Source: Candidatus Rokuibacteriota bacterium
GTDB lineage: Bacteria > Methylomirabilota > Methylomirabilia > Rokubacteriales > CSP1-6
Reading direction: 5' to 3'
Length of the DNA stretch: 5,752 nt
Assembly (NCBI GenBank): GCA_003220195.1
Contig: QHRT01000404.1
Coordinates: 1-5,752, forward strand
The stretch's first letter is position 1. Each line of letters opens with the position of its first letter. Position numbers and translations under genes: made by a program. Below are positions 5,349 to 5,752 of the stretch, piece after piece. Below the pieces are notes generated by a model that saw nothing but the letters and a program-made list of their open reading frames with translations, searched no databases and was not told the origin of the DNA.

Positions 5349-5752
5349 CTACAGCGCGTAGAGCTTGAGCACGTTGTCCCAGAGGATCTTCTTCTTGCTC
5401 TTGTCGGAGATCGAAAGCGTCAGGAAGCGGTCCATCGCCTTCGGATACTTCGAGTCGCCGTGCGGGTAATCGGTGGTGGTGACCAGGTTGTCGTCGCCGA
5501 ACGCGTCGACCACGTGGGTCACGAATTCCTCGTCGCACTCGACGGCGCAGAAGCCCTGACGGCGGAAATACTCCGACGGCGGCATCGTGAGATGCGTCAT
5601 CTCGCCGTACGGCTCGCGCCACTCGTGATGCTCGTCCATGCGATGGAGCCAGAACGGCAGCCACCCGCACTGACCTTCGAGGAACGCGAACCGGAGACGC
5701 GGGAAGCGCTCCATCACGCCGCCCATGATCACGTCCATGCACGCCAGCATCT
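5349..5752 (-). CDS. Second amidohydrolase-2 family protein, N-terminal part outside the window
   Basis: This is the C-terminal 134 or so residues of an ACMSD-like metal-dependent hydrolase. The frame stays open to the window edge, so the first in-frame ATG (5750) is internal and the start lies beyond. Counting from that Met, I see RFPRLRFAFLEGQCGWLPFWLHRMDE (15-40, with E25), PPSEYFRRQGF (57-67), FGDDNLV (84-90), the metal/catalytic Asp in TTDYPHGDS (D94) and the end KKILWDNVLKLY (120-131). The same motifs occur in the same order in the complete amidohydrolase at 1901-3043, and the Glu-to-Asp spacing is 69 residues in both, so the two are homologues within one family. The N-terminal metal motif cannot be seen. 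It lies directly upstream of the dehydrogenase gene with a 6-base gap and is surely in the same transcript. Reaction and substrate unknown. Confidence 0.9.
   Translation of the reverse strand, partial: MLACMDVIMGGVMERFPRLRFAFLEGQCGWLPFWLHRMDEHHEWREPYGEMTHLTMPPSEYFRRQGFCAVECDEEFVTHVVDAFGDDNLVTTTDYPHGDSKYPKAMDRFLTLSISDKSKKKILWDNVLKLYAL

Noticed and set aside
4927..5742. 271-residue open frame on the minus strand spanning the two 3' minus-strand genes
   Set aside because: It is an out-of-frame, Arg-rich shadow of the dehydrogenase and second amidohydrolase, whose own frames carry clear motifs.

Overview
The window is about two-thirds G+C, dense with genes and strongly biased to G or C at third codon positions. 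Good Shine-Dalgarno sequences precede several starts, so it is bacterial. The genes are an ABC importer ATPase, a luciferase-like flavin/F420 oxidoreductase, two ACMSD-type amidohydrolases, a VOC protein, an alpha/beta hydrolase and a 3-hydroxyisobutyrate-type dehydrogenase. Such gene sets are common in high-GC soil bacteria (for example Rokubacteria, Binatota and various Proteobacteria or Actinobacteria). The phylum cannot be fixed from this sequence alone. There are no RNA genes, insertion sequences, CRISPR arrays or phage genes.

Layout: (1) Bases 1-1888, plus strand: the 3' part of an ABC ATPase gene, then a luciferase-like oxidoreductase gene 4 bases downstream. (2) Bases 1901-3434, minus strand: a VOC-family gene followed by a complete amidohydrolase gene, probably one operon. 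(3) Bases 3435-3645: a divergent control region with two perfect palindromes (10 and 14 bp), a good sigma70-like promoter and an awkward translation start. (4) Bases 3646-4434, plus strand: an alpha/beta hydrolase gene whose 5' end looks frameshifted or misread. (5) Bases 4443-5752, minus strand: the 3' part of a second amidohydrolase gene, then a beta-hydroxyacid dehydrogenase gene. At both convergent junctions (near 1895 and 4439) the two stop codons lie in the arms of a short inverted repeat.

Taken together, the genes look like a catabolic island: uptake (ABC), oxidation (luciferase-like), hydrolytic or decarboxylating steps (two amidohydrolases, alpha/beta hydrolase), a VOC enzyme and an NAD-linked dehydrogenase. 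The substrate cannot be read from the sequence, and the pathway is inference. No clearly new system is visible. The most distinctive parts are the palindrome-bearing divergent promoter and the misframed start of the alpha/beta hydrolase.
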